From contig NZ_LVEJ01000010.1 in assembly GCF_001648775.1 (NCBI RefSeq), positions 558,001 through 622,000 on the forward strand: a DNA stretch of 64,000 nucleotides, in the 5' to 3' direction. This stretch comes from Pseudomonas fluorescens. GTDB taxonomy: Bacteria > Pseudomonadota > Gammaproteobacteria > Pseudomonadales > Pseudomonadaceae. The number at the start of each line of letters is the position of its first letter. The first letter of the stretch is position 1. A model generated the notes under the pieces. It was not told where the DNA came from. It did not search any database and saw nothing but the letters and a program-made list of their open reading frames with translations. Position numbers and translations under genes: made by a program. This document shows positions 53,345 to 62,362 of this stretch, in pieces.

Positions 53345-53652
53345 CACTCGCTTAGCAAAAAATAAGGAGCCATCACTCACGCTACCAAACGAGGTGGTGA
53401 CCATTGCGCAGGTTGGTAGACCGGTCTAAGCGAGTAAACCCCGGCGCTCCCGAAGGAGCCCCACGCATGGCCACCATATAAAAACGAGCCCCGAAAAGAG
53501 GCTGCATATAGCGGCGCATAACGCTTAGAAGACGGGCTACCAAACCCGATCACTGTTTTGCAGTGACAGAGAAACGATACAGCCCGCCTCAAGGCGCGTA
53601 AGCCGGCGGATTCTGGCGTACGCGTAGGCAACGGCGCAAGGTGTTGTAGCCG
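53345..53652 (-). promoter_or_regulatory. Conserved structured leader upstream of DUF6124 gene (copy 2)
   Basis: The minus strand from 53652 matches the leader at 21073, including CGCCAGAATCCGCCGGCTT and the two hairpins at 53550-53566 (stem TCACTG/CAGTGA) and 53446-53459 (GCTCC/GGAGC around TTCG on the transcript, a cUUCGg tetraloop). The self-complementary TAGACCGGTCTA lies at 53417-53428. A short reading frame crosses the region, but length differences between copies break the frame. Confidence 0.55.
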
Positions 53653-53705
53653 TTATGGCGTAACAGTGCGTGTAAGTTAAACGTGTGTCGGTGATGGTGT
53701 TTAAG

Positions 53706-53888
53706 AGCCCCTCACCCTAGCCCTCTCCCAGAGGTAGAGGGGACCGACCGTGGTGTTTGGGGGAGGTACGCCGACGTGGGATACCGTGGTGAACTCTAGT
53801 GAGGAAGCGGTTGGTGCCGCCGACAAAGCCCCTCACCCTAGCCCTCTCCCTAGCCCTCTCCCAGAGGGAGAGGGAACTGACCGGGGTG
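53706..53888. repeat. Two tandem CCCTCACCC-type intergenic repeats
   Basis: Units begin at about 53706 and 53826 (period 120 bases), each CCCCTCACCCTAGCCCTCTC. In the second the TAGCCCTCTCCC part is duplicated. They lie between the DUF6124 leader and the GlxA-type gene; bases 53653-53948 hold no gene. Confidence 0.8.
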
Positions 53889-53948
53889 TTTGGGCGAGGT
53901 TCGCCGACGTGGGATTTCGAGGTGAATTCAGGTGGGTGACGGCTTGGG

Positions 53949-54974
53949 TTATTTGACCAGTCGTTTTTCTTTGGAAGGTCTGTAGCCGAAATACGAGCTG
54001 TAGCATTTGCTGAAATGGCTTGGGGAAACGAAGCCGCACGCTACGAGCACTTCCACTTGTGACAGCTCGGTGTGTTGCAGCAAACGCCTTGCTTCGGTGA
54101 TGCGCAGTTCGAGGTAATAACGCTGCGGCGTGGTGCCCAGTTGTTCTTTGAACAAGCGCTCGAGTTGCCGGCGGGAGCGGCCGGCGTACACCGCCAGTTG
54201 CTCCAGCTCCAGCGGCTCTTCCAGATTGGCGTCCATCAGTTTCACCACTTCACGCAACGGCGCACTGACGCAGAGGTTTTCATCGGGTTTGATCCGGCGG
54301 TAGCGCGACTCCTCAAAAGCCAGAATGTCTTCGATACCTTCGACCAACGCCTTGCCGTGCAGGCTTTTGATCCAGTCGAGTGCCATGTGAAAAGCGCCGG
54401 ACGGACTCGAAGCCGTCAGCCGGTCGCGATCAATCACGTAAGGCTCACTGCTGACGTGGGTGGTTTTAGCGATTTCGGTCAGCGCGGGGCGATGTTCCGG
54501 GTGGATCGCGCAGCGATAACCATCCAGCAAACCGGCCCGGCCAAGAAACCACGAGCCATTCCATAACCCGGCGAGCGAGATGCCGCGCTCCGCTGCAACC
54601 TGAAGCAAATGAATAAACTCGTCACTCGCGCGCAATTCGGTGCGATACCCGCCACACACCACCAGCAGATCCAGCTGCTGAAGCGCGACCGAATCCAGAC
54701 GTGCATCGGGGCGGATGACCAGGCCCAGGTCACTGATGACTTCAGCTTCGCCGAGGCCGAACGTGCGCGAAGCAAACAGCCCCGGGCGCAGCAGGTTGCT
54801 GGTGATGATGGTGTCCAGCGCCTGGGTAAAGGCCGGCAGCGAGAAGTGTTCGAGCAGCAAAAAACCGGTGCGGGTCACGCGGGCGTTATCAGCGCTTTGC
54901 TCATTCAGATAGCGGAGGTTTTTCCCCTTCATGCCCCCGCTGAATTGGCGTCGTTCGATCAAGGTCTGGTCCAT
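53949..54974 (-). CDS. GlxA/ArgR-type AraC-family regulator
   Basis: 341 residues. A DJ-1/PfpI-like domain (about 33-200: LDLLVVCGGYRTEL, GLWNGSWFLGRAGLLDG) is followed by an AraC pair of HTH motifs (about 240-335: LAVYAGRSRRQLERLFKEQLGTTPQRYYLELR and EVLVACGFVSPSHFSKCY). This layout is found in regulators of arginine, glycine betaine and carnitine use. It lies directly downstream of the agmatine operon and probably controls it. ATG 54932 is an alternative start. Confidence 0.9.
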   Translation of the reverse strand: MDQTLIERRQFSGGMKGKNLRYLNEQSADNARVTRTGFLLLEHFSLPAFTQALDTIITSNLLRPGLFASRTFGLGEAEVISDLGLVIRPDARLDSVALQQLDLLVVCGGYRTELRASDEFIHLLQVAAERGISLAGLWNGSWFLGRAGLLDGYRCAIHPEHRPALTEIAKTTHVSSEPYVIDRDRLTASSPSGAFHMALDWIKSLHGKALVEGIEDILAFEESRYRRIKPDENLCVSAPLREVVKLMDANLEEPLELEQLAVYAGRSRRQLERLFKEQLGTTPQRYYLELRITEARRLLQHTELSQVEVLVACGFVSPSHFSKCYSSYFGYRPSKEKRLVK

Positions 54975-55024
54975 CGGTCATGTTGTTATGCGCCGATATT
55001 TGGCTTGATCCGCCAAAGAGTCAA

Positions 55025-56146
55025 TCACGCCTGTGGTTGATGGCTGGTCACGCAGTGAATTCCGCCGCCACCGGCGGCGATGGCATCGATGTCGAGCTGG
55101 ACGATTTCGCGATCCGGATACAGCTGCGACAGCAGGTCGAACGCTTTTTTGTCCGCGGCTTTGTCGCCAAATTCCGGAGCGATGATCGCGCCGTTGATCA
55201 CGAAGTAGTTGATGTAACCGGCGGCGAAGTCCGGGTTGTTTTTGTTGAACTTGCTTTTGCGCGGATTGAGCGGCGGCGACATCGTGTGGACCTGGAGTTT
55301 GCGACCATCAGCATCGGTGGCGTTCTTGAGGATTTCCAGGTGCGCCAGGGTGACCTTGTGATCGTAGGATTCAGGGTCGGTGTCGAGGTTGGCAATCACC
55401 ACACCGGGCTTGATAAATCGTGCGTAGAAATCAACGTGGGCGTCGGTGATGTCCTTGCCCTTGATCCCCGGCAGCCAGATGATTTTGCGCAGACCCAGAC
55501 GCTCCTTCAGTTCAGCTTCGACATCAGCTTTGCTCCAGTCGCGATTGCGGTTGCTGTTGATCCAGCTGCTCTCGGTCATGATTCCGGTGCCGTGGCCATC
55601 GACCTCGATGCCGCCGCCCTCGCCCACCAGATCGGTGCGGATGTAGGTGGCTTGTGCGTCGTCGGCGACCAGTGCGGCGATCTTCGAGTCTTTGCTGTGC
55701 TGCTGTTTGCCGCCCCAACCGTTGAAGTTGAAGTCCACCGCGCCCAAACCACCCTTATCGTCGATAACGAAATTGGCGCCGATGTCACGCATCCAGATGT
55801 CGTCGAGCGCTGCGGTGACGTAAGTGATGTTGTGTGTGCCGCAGAATTCCTCGGCGATGCTGCGCTCATTTTTGCGGCAGAACACCGTCACTGGCTCAAA
55901 CCGCGCGATGGCGCGGGCGACGCGGCCGAGGGCTTCCTGAACGTCTTCGGTGAAGTCTTCCCAGATCGCGTCTTGCGCGCCGAAAGCGATGTAGGCGCGC
56001 TCATGCTTATCGCCTTCGTCAGGCATGAACCAGCGTCCTTGCGCAGCGGCGAACACTGTGCCCGGCGACAGGCCAAGGCCCATAAATGCCGCGCCGACAC
56101 CGGCGGCGACCGTGACTTGTTTGATGAACTCGCGACGAGTCGACAT
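55025..56146 (-). CDS. Tat-exported agmatine deiminase-like enzyme
   Basis: 373 residues from ATG 56146. STRREFIKQVTVAAG is a twin-arginine signal, cut near VFAAA. The guanidine-modifying fold has LDDIWMRDIGANF, GEGGGIEVDGHG, DAHVDFYARF and the catalytic Cys in GGGGIHCVTSHQP. It should turn agmatine into N-carbamoylputrescine in the periplasm. It matches the exported deiminase (A') of the agu2ABCA'-type operon known in some P. aeruginosa strains. Confidence 0.88.
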   Translation of the reverse strand: MSTRREFIKQVTVAAGVGAAFMGLGLSPGTVFAAAQGRWFMPDEGDKHERAYIAFGAQDAIWEDFTEDVQEALGRVARAIARFEPVTVFCRKNERSIAEEFCGTHNITYVTAALDDIWMRDIGANFVIDDKGGLGAVDFNFNGWGGKQQHSKDSKIAALVADDAQATYIRTDLVGEGGGIEVDGHGTGIMTESSWINSNRNRDWSKADVEAELKERLGLRKIIWLPGIKGKDITDAHVDFYARFIKPGVVIANLDTDPESYDHKVTLAHLEILKNATDADGRKLQVHTMSPPLNPRKSKFNKNNPDFAAGYINYFVINGAIIAPEFGDKAADKKAFDLLSQLYPDREIVQLDIDAIAAGGGGIHCVTSHQPQA

Positions 56147-56194
56147 GTTGCTTTTCCTGTAGAAAAAAGGCCGGCGCAACACGCCGGCCATGGA

Positions 56195-57298
56195 TCATTG
56201 GCCAGTGGCAGTCTTGAATTTGGTCCAGGTGCGCATGCGCGCTCGCATATCAGCCTGGGGAATGTCCTTGCCCGGAATCAATCGAGCATAGGTCGCCTCG
56301 TCGAGGTAGATATCCGGGTTGTCACGCATGCTTGCATCGACGTTCGCCCGCGCCTTGGCGTTGGAGGTCGGGTAACCGGTGAAATTGCTGATCGCTGCCA
56401 TGTTCGCTGGGCGCATGACGAAGTTGATAAACGCGTAGGCGTATTCCGGATGTCTCGCGTCGACCGGAATGGCCATGGTGTCCATCCACACCGTGGTGCC
56501 TTCGCGGGGCACGCGATACTGAAACTTCGTGTGCTTACCGGCACTGTCCGAAGTGCGCTGAGCCTGGGTCATGTCACCGCTGTAACCCAGTGAAAGGCAC
56601 AGGTTGCCGTTAACCAGATCGGTGACCGGTTGCGACTGGAACTTGCGGATGTACGGCCGCAGCTTCATCAGCAATTCGCTGGCCGCTGCCAGATCCTCGG
56701 CTTTGCCGCTGCGCGGATCGCGACCGAGGTAATTGAGCACCACGGCCAGCGCTTCATCCGGCGAGTCGATCATCGAGATTCCGCAATCGGCAAACTTCGC
56801 CGCCAGCTCCGGTTTGAACAGCATGTCGAGGCTGTTGACCGGCGCGTCGGCCATGCGTTTTTTGATCTGCTCCTCGTTGTAGGTCAGGCCGATGGTGCCC
56901 CAGGTGTAGGGCACGGTGGCTTTGCTGGAGTGTTCGTAATGGCCGCGCAGTTTCTGCAAACCGGGTTCGATGTCGGCCAGTTCCGTCAGCTTCGTTTGAT
57001 CCAGCGGCATCAGGCTGCCGGCGCGCATCAAGCGTTCGGCGACGGTGTCGCCGGGGAAGATCAGGTCGTAGCCGCTGCCGCCGGAGAGCATTTTGGCTTC
57101 GAGGGTTTCGCTGCCGTCCATGACGTCATAAATCACCTTGATCCCGGTTTCGGCAGTGAAACGGCTCAGCGTGTCTTCGGCAAAATAATCCGCCCAGTTG
57201 TACAGCCGCAGGGTTTTGTCTTCGGCGTGCAGCGACGGCATCAAGCAGATCAGCGCCAGGCCGATCGCGCCGCGTAAGCGTTTGTGGTGGATAGCCAT
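56195..57298 (-). CDS. Polyamine-type ABC substrate-binding protein
   Basis: 367 residues from ATG 57298, one base after aguB. Signal peptide 1-25 ends LHAED. LRLYNWADYFAEDTLSRFTAETGIKV and YDLIFPGDTVAERL follow PotF/SpuD proteins, which bind putrescine or spermidine. No permease or ATPase genes accompany it, so it must serve another transporter or sense polyamines. Confidence 0.88.
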   Translation of the reverse strand: MAIHHKRLRGAIGLALICLMPSLHAEDKTLRLYNWADYFAEDTLSRFTAETGIKVIYDVMDGSETLEAKMLSGGSGYDLIFPGDTVAERLMRAGSLMPLDQTKLTELADIEPGLQKLRGHYEHSSKATVPYTWGTIGLTYNEEQIKKRMADAPVNSLDMLFKPELAAKFADCGISMIDSPDEALAVVLNYLGRDPRSGKAEDLAAASELLMKLRPYIRKFQSQPVTDLVNGNLCLSLGYSGDMTQAQRTSDSAGKHTKFQYRVPREGTTVWMDTMAIPVDARHPEYAYAFINFVMRPANMAAISNFTGYPTSNAKARANVDASMRDNPDIYLDEATYARLIPGKDIPQADMRARMRTWTKFKTATGQ

Positions 57299-57299
57299 G

Positions 57300-58208
57300 T
57301 CAAACCCCTTGGGTGTTCCAGCGTGCATGAAGGTGGCGACCGTCCTGACTCAGCAGCGGCCCGTACATGTCCGGACGACGATCGCGATAGATGCCCCAGC
57401 TCAAACGCTCTTCGCGCATGGCCGCCAGATCGAGGCGCTGAACCAGCACACCGGTGCTGTCGCGGTCAGCGCTGGCGAGCAATTGGCCTTTGTGATCGCT
57501 GATGAACGACGAGCCGTAGAAGCTCATTTGCAGGTTCGAATCGGTGGTCGCGGTTTCTCGACCGACGCGGTTCGACGCCACCACCGGTAGCAAATTGGCC
57601 GCCGCGTGACCGCGCATGGTCATCTGCCAGTGATCGCGGGAATCCAGCGCCGCGCAACCCGGTTCTGAGCCGATCGCAGTTGGATACAGAAGTACTTCGG
57701 CGCCCATCAACGCCAGGCAACGGGCGGTTTCCGGGAACCACTGATCCCAGCAGATGCCGACGCCAAGGCGGCCGAACGCGGTATCCCAGACTTTGAAACC
57801 GGTGTCGCCGGGGCTGAAATATTCCTTCTCCTGATAACCGATGGCGTTGGGGATATGGGTCTTGCGATACACACCCAACAGACGCCCGTCGGCATCGGCC
57901 ACACTCAGCGAGTTGAAGTAGGCATTGCCAGCCTTTTCGAACCAGCTCAGTGGCAACACCACGCCCAGTTCACGGGCCAGTGCGGCGAAGCGCGCAAGCA
58001 CGCGGCTGTCGCGGTATTCCTCGGCCAACGCCATGTGTTTATGGCTTTGCTCGATGCAGAAGTACGGCGTGGCGAACAGCTCTTGCAACAGGATCACTTG
58101 CGCGCCCTGCTGCGCCGCTTCGCGCACGAGATGCTCGGCGCGATCAAGGTTGCCGGGTAAATCCCAGGTGCACGGCATCTGCGTGGTGGCGAGGGTTAAT
58201 AACGTCAT
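57300..58208 (-). CDS. aguB: N-carbamoylputrescine amidase
   Basis: 302 residues. The nitrilase triad is visible: Glu in LLQELFATPYF, Lys in YRKTHIPN and Cys in VGICWDQWFPE. The length and the ALDSRDHWQMTMRGHAAANLLPVV segment fit AguB. It converts N-carbamoylputrescine to putrescine, CO2 and ammonia. GGAGG lies inside the end of aguA, three bases upstream of which aguA stops. Confidence 0.93.
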   Translation of the reverse strand: MTLLTLATTQMPCTWDLPGNLDRAEHLVREAAQQGAQVILLQELFATPYFCIEQSHKHMALAEEYRDSRVLARFAALARELGVVLPLSWFEKAGNAYFNSLSVADADGRLLGVYRKTHIPNAIGYQEKEYFSPGDTGFKVWDTAFGRLGVGICWDQWFPETARCLALMGAEVLLYPTAIGSEPGCAALDSRDHWQMTMRGHAAANLLPVVASNRVGRETATTDSNLQMSFYGSSFISDHKGQLLASADRDSTGVLVQRLDLAAMREERLSWGIYRDRRPDMYGPLLSQDGRHLHARWNTQGV

Positions 58209-58211
58209 CGC

Positions 58212-59264
58212 TTAACCCTCCGCCGGCCAGGCTGGCTGCTGCTGGGTAATGCAATGCACGCCGCCACCGCCGTGAGCCAAATGGTTGATCCGCACCGGCA
58301 CCACTTCGCGGCCGGGAAAGGCTTTCTCCAATACTTTGGCGGCGACGTTGTCAGCCTCGATGCCATACGCCGGCATGATGACCGCGCCGTTGGCGATATA
58401 GAAATTGGTGTAGGACGCACAGAACACTTCGGCTTCGGTGTCGACCGCATCGGTGGCTTCGAACAGTTCGATCAGCTCGAACTTGCGGCCCTGCGCATCG
58501 GTGGCCAGTTCCAGTGCTCGGCGGTTTTCCCGTGCCACTTCGGCGTACACCGACGATTGATCGTGGGTGGCGTCAACCAGCAACACACCCGGACGGGCAA
58601 AGGCGCAGACGCCATCAACGTGGCCGTCCGTCATGTCGCCAGTGACGTAATCAGGATCACCCGGCAACCAGATGGTTTTCTTCACGCCGAGCAAACGGCT
58701 GAAGATTTCTTCCATCTCGGCTTTGCCGATGCCGGGATTGCGATTGGGGTTGAGCAGCACCGACTCGGTAGTGATCAGCGTGCCTTGGCCGTCGACATGT
58801 ATCGCCCCGCCCTCGTTGCTCAGCGGCGTGCCAAAGCATTCCAGGCCGAGGTGATTGAGCGCACGACGCGCCAGGCTTTCGTCGAGGTCATGCGCCGACT
58901 TGCCACCCCACGCATTGAAGCGCCAGCTCACACCGGCCAGACCTTGCTGAGGGTGGCAGACAAAGGTCGGGCCAGAGTCGCGGCACCAACTGTCATTCAC
59001 GGCCAGCGCAATCAATTCGATGTTCGGCCCGCACAACGCTTTGGCACTGGCGATGGCCGATGGATCGACCACCAGTTTCACCGGTTCGAAGCGGGCGATG
59101 GCGTTGGCGACGCGTGCGAAATCTTCCTGCACTTGCGCCAGGGTCACGCGCCAACCGGATTCCCACAACGTCTGGTTGTGCGGCCAGACCATCCACGTCG
59201 CGGCGTGAGTCACCCACTCTGCCGGCATCATCCAGGCGCTGTTTTTATTGTCGTTGTACTGCAT
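58212..59264 (-). CDS. aguA: Agmatine deiminase
   Basis: 350 residues. MPAEWVTHAATWMVWPHN, NDSWCRDSGPTFV, NEGGAIHVDGQGT, DGHVDGVCAF and the catalytic Cys in GGGGVHCITQQQP are all present. It turns agmatine into N-carbamoylputrescine and ammonia in the cytoplasm. GAGG is before ATG. It is the first gene of the agmatine operon and divergent from a LysR gene 111 bases away. Confidence 0.94.
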   Translation of the reverse strand: MQYNDNKNSAWMMPAEWVTHAATWMVWPHNQTLWESGWRVTLAQVQEDFARVANAIARFEPVKLVVDPSAIASAKALCGPNIELIALAVNDSWCRDSGPTFVCHPQQGLAGVSWRFNAWGGKSAHDLDESLARRALNHLGLECFGTPLSNEGGAIHVDGQGTLITTESVLLNPNRNPGIGKAEMEEIFSRLLGVKKTIWLPGDPDYVTGDMTDGHVDGVCAFARPGVLLVDATHDQSSVYAEVARENRRALELATDAQGRKFELIELFEATDAVDTEAEVFCASYTNFYIANGAVIMPAYGIEADNVAAKVLEKAFPGREVVPVRINHLAHGGGGVHCITQQQPAWPAEG

Positions 59265-59375
59265 GATATGCCTCGTTAGTTAAGCCAATGTGTTCACGCC
59301 GACCATGCTACGGACGCGTAAACAGGCAAACAAACAATGGATTTAGTGGATAACTGATTAGAGGAGCTTATCGAT

Positions 59376-60236
59376 ATGCTCAAACACTGGCCGCCGCTCA
59401 GCTCCCTGCGCGGCTTCGAAGCGGCTGCCCGGCTGGGCAGTTTTCACAAGGCCGCCGAAGAGCTGAGCCTCACCCAGTCGGCGATCAGCCAGCAGATTCG
59501 TAGCCTTGAGGCGTACCTTGAGCAGCCGTTGTTTTTCCGCAGCGGTCGCAGCGTGGCGCTGACCGATGCCGGGCACGATTTGCTCAGCACTACCCAGGCG
59601 ATGCTGCAGCAACTGGCGGTGGGGATTCGGCGTCTGGGTCAGTATCAGAAACCCAATCAACTGGTGCTCAACACCACGCCGGCCTTTGCCCTGCATTGGT
59701 TGCTGCCACGGTTGGCGGACTTTCGCGCACTGCATCCAGAGGTGGATTTATGGATCTACAGCACCGATGAAGTGCCGGACATGGCCACGCAGACCATCGA
59801 CCTCGCCGTGCGCGACGACATCAGTTCGCAAGCCGAATGCAGCTTCAAAGTGCTGCACGCCGATCGCCTCTATCCGGCCTGCCACCCACGCGTGCTGAAG
59901 CAACCGCAAGCGCAGCGCACGACCTTGCACGGTGAGCGGGAAATGGACTGGAGCCACTGGGCGGTCGAGGCCGGGATCGATGTCGGCCAACAGGATCAGG
60001 GCCTGAACTTCTCCGACCCGGGATTGCTGCTGGACGCCGCATGCTCGGGGCTCGGCATTGCGCTGGTGAGCCAGTTACTCAGCCGTCAGGCGCGGGCGGA
60101 TGGCCTGTTGCAGCCGCTCGTCGAAGGCACCATTCGCGGGCCGAACTGGGCGCTGCTGACTCATCGCGACAGCGAAAACGACTCGATGGCGCGCAGTTTC
60201 AGCGAATGGCTGATCAATAACCTGAGCGATCAATGA
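59376..60236 (+). CDS. LysR regulator, GcvA type
   Basis: 286 residues. HTH LSSLRGFEAAARLGSFHKAAEELSLTQSAISQQIRSLE. The effector domain ends SDPGLLLDAACSGLGIALVSQLL. GAGGAG is ten bases before ATG. It is divergent from aguA and may control it together with the GlxA-type protein. Its last 23 bases overlap the end of the next, convergent LysR gene. Confidence 0.9.
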   Translation: MLKHWPPLSSLRGFEAAARLGSFHKAAEELSLTQSAISQQIRSLEAYLEQPLFFRSGRSVALTDAGHDLLSTTQAMLQQLAVGIRRLGQYQKPNQLVLNTTPAFALHWLLPRLADFRALHPEVDLWIYSTDEVPDMATQTIDLAVRDDISSQAECSFKVLHADRLYPACHPRVLKQPQAQRTTLHGEREMDWSHWAVEAGIDVGQQDQGLNFSDPGLLLDAACSGLGIALVSQLLSRQARADGLLQPLVEGTIRGPNWALLTHRDSENDSMARSFSEWLINNLSDQ

Positions 60237-61140
60237 CCGGTGCATGCGCCGCCATTACCTCGACAATCCAGTCGATGAACACTCGCAGTTTCAGGCTGAC
60301 ATGCCGGTTCGGCGGATAAGCCACATAAAGCGGCATCGGTTCGAGTTGCCAGTCCTCGAATAGCGCTACCAGTTCGCCCTGCGCTTCGTGAGCGCTGGAC
60401 ATGTACTTGGGCAGCCAGAGTACGCCCAAGCCGGCCAGTCCTGCCGCGAGGTAGGCGTTGCCGTCATCAACTGCCAGTACGTGGCGGCCTTTGATTTGCA
60501 GGTTCTCACTGGCATTGCGCAAGGCATACGGCACCGGTTTGCCGGTGCGCGCCCAGAGGAAACCGACCACGCGATGGTGGCTGTTTTCCAGCTCCCGTGG
60601 ATGCACCGGCGTACCCGCGCGAGCCAGATATTGCGGTGCGGCAAATACACCCAACTGCAGATCGGCGACCTTGCGCGCCATCAACGACAAGTCCAACAGT
60701 TCGCCACCGCGCACCACGCAATCGACGTTCTCATCAATGATGTCGACGATGCGGTCGCTGACGCCCATGTCGATCTGAATGTCCGGATAACGCGCATGAA
60801 ACGCGGGCAAGGCCGGCACCAGAATCAGCCGTGCCAGCGGGCTCGGTACGTCCACGCGCAGCCGGCCCGAAGGCAACGCTGCGGCGCCGGGCAGGCTGGT
60901 TTCGGCGTCGTCCATATCGGCCAGCAACTTGACCACCCGCTCGTAGTAAACGGCGCCGTCGGCGGTGACGTTGACCTTGCGCGTGGTGCGGTTGAGCAAC
61001 TTGACCCGCAGCCGCGCCTCCAGTTGTTGCACCAGTTGAGTCACGGTGGTCTTGCTCATGTGCAGGGTTTCCGCGGCTTTGGTGAAACTCCCGGCCTCGA
61101 CCACCCGGGCGAACGCCTGCATTGCATCAAATCGGTCCAC
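60214..61140 (-). CDS. LysR regulator
   Basis: 308 residues from GTG 61140 (MDRFDAMQAFARVVEAGSFTKAAETL, a very common LysR start). HTH is followed by LNRTTRKVNVTADG and GRLRVDVPSPLARLILVPALPAF, typical of the large pseudomonad subgroup that regulates nearby dehydrogenases or Rid genes. It is divergent from a RidA gene 114 bases away, its probable target. Confidence 0.9.
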   Translation of the reverse strand: MDRFDAMQAFARVVEAGSFTKAAETLHMSKTTVTQLVQQLEARLRVKLLNRTTRKVNVTADGAVYYERVVKLLADMDDAETSLPGAAALPSGRLRVDVPSPLARLILVPALPAFHARYPDIQIDMGVSDRIVDIIDENVDCVVRGGELLDLSLMARKVADLQLGVFAAPQYLARAGTPVHPRELENSHHRVVGFLWARTGKPVPYALRNASENLQIKGRHVLAVDDGNAYLAAGLAGLGVLWLPKYMSSAHEAQGELVALFEDWQLEPMPLYVAYPPNRHVSLKLRVFIDWIVEVMAAHAPVIDRSGY

Positions 61141-61254
61141 GTTTAAGCCTCTGATTGTTTGGCATTCACGAACAGTGAACGCCAAGCTTGCGCGTTTATC
61201 GCACGACTGCAAATACCTAAAGTGGCTCCATCAACTCACTGATGGAGACACCCC

Positions 61255-61656
61255 ATGACCCAGCGCGATGTTGTTTTCCCGCCTGCCCGCCGCGCACTTT
61301 ACGAGCGCCATCGTTACTCGCCGGCGGTGCGCTCCAACGGTTTTCTGTTTGTCTCGGGACAGGTCGGCAGCACTGAGGACGGCACGCCGGAGCCGGATCT
61401 GCAAACCCAGGTGCGCCAGGCCTTCAACAACCTCAATGCGATCCTTAAGGAGGCTGGCTGCACATTTGACGACGTGGTCGACGTCACCGTGTTCATCGTT
61501 GATCCGCAGTCGAAGTTCGAGACGATCTGGAATCTGGTGCTGAGCGAATTCTGGGGCGAGGCCCCGCACCCGACCGCCACCGCGATTGGCGTGACCTGGC
61601 TGTACGGCTTTGATTTCGAGATCAAGGTGATTGCCAAGCTACCCGAAGCGGCCTGA
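61255..61656 (+). CDS. RidA-family protein
   Basis: 133 residues. RYSPAVRSNGFLFVSGQVGSTEDG, LNAILKEAGCTFDDVVDVTVFIVD and HPTATAIGVTWLYGFDFEI show the Rid fold, with Arg in the first motif and a later Glu. It should hydrolyse imines or related intermediates. GGAGA is before ATG. The divergent LysR gene is the likely regulator. Confidence 0.88.
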   Translation: MTQRDVVFPPARRALYERHRYSPAVRSNGFLFVSGQVGSTEDGTPEPDLQTQVRQAFNNLNAILKEAGCTFDDVVDVTVFIVDPQSKFETIWNLVLSEFWGEAPHPTATAIGVTWLYGFDFEIKVIAKLPEAA

Positions 61657-61678
61657 TCGTCAGGTGGATTTGCAGCGT

Positions 61679-61712
61679 GGGCCGGCAGTCTTCAGACTGT
61701 CGGCCCTTTAGT
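61679..61712 (+). terminator. Terminator after the RidA gene
   Basis: GGGCCGGCAGT pairs with ACTGTCGGCCC (11 bp, one G-T pair) around a CTTCAG loop, followed by TTTAGTCTTT. It overlaps the leader of the next gene. Confidence 0.75.
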
Positions 61713-61729
61713 CTTTCCCGACATCCGCC

Positions 61730-62287
61730 ATGTCAGTTTCATTGCTCGAACCGGCCCTCCCCGGCATCGCCCTGCGTCGTTGGCGCCTGTTGCATCGCGT
61801 CAAGCAAAGCCACGCCGCGCAGATGTTCAACGTCACCCAATCGACCATTTCCCGTTGGGAAAGCGGCGTGCTGGCGATGGATTCAGCGGCGCATCTACAG
61901 CTTGAACAACTGCTGGCCGCGCGCCTCGACACGGCGGCCGACCAAGCCCTCGCCCGCTTGGTGCGCGAAAGTGCACGACCGGTGCATCTGGTCTGCGACC
62001 TCACTCACCGTTTGCTGGCCTGCTCCCCGGCCCGTGCCGCACAGTTCGCCAGCCCGCTGAGCGAATTGCTCGGGCAATCGCTGTGGCGTTTCGTGACGGC
62101 GGAAATCGCCAGCAACGAACTCGCACTCGACACCCTCGGCTGGCGTGAGCTGCAGGCGCCACCGGCGCTGGAATTTGTCACCGGCAACAACGACTCCAAC
62201 ATTGTGCCGATCCGCCAAAGCCTGTGCCGCTGGACCCGCATTCCGTTGTCCGACGGCACGGCGGCGCGGCTGGTCGAGACGCTCTGA
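61730..62287 (+). CDS. HTH (XRE-like) regulator with PAS-like domain
   Basis: 185 residues. HTH near 14-60 (LRRWRLLHRVKQSHAAQMFNVTQSTISRWESGVLAMDSAA) and a C-terminal domain (about 78-180: VHLVCDLTHRLLACSPARA) that looks like a small PAS sensor. There is little ribosome-site sequence. It stands alone; targets are unknown. Confidence 0.8.
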   Translation: MSVSLLEPALPGIALRRWRLLHRVKQSHAAQMFNVTQSTISRWESGVLAMDSAAHLQLEQLLAARLDTAADQALARLVRESARPVHLVCDLTHRLLACSPARAAQFASPLSELLGQSLWRFVTAEIASNELALDTLGWRELQAPPALEFVTGNNDSNIVPIRQSLCRWTRIPLSDGTAARLVETL

Positions 62288-62362
62288 ACGCATATTTTAT
62301 GCGTGGACGCTCACCCACATCAGTTCTAGGCTTGCCTCTCGGTTCCACCATCGGGCAAGTTC

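Noticed and set aside
53377-53631. 84-residue reading frame on the minus strand upstream of the DUF6124 gene
   Set aside because: The homologous region at 21.1 kb has single-base length differences that break this frame while the paired stems are kept, so an RNA element is the better explanation.
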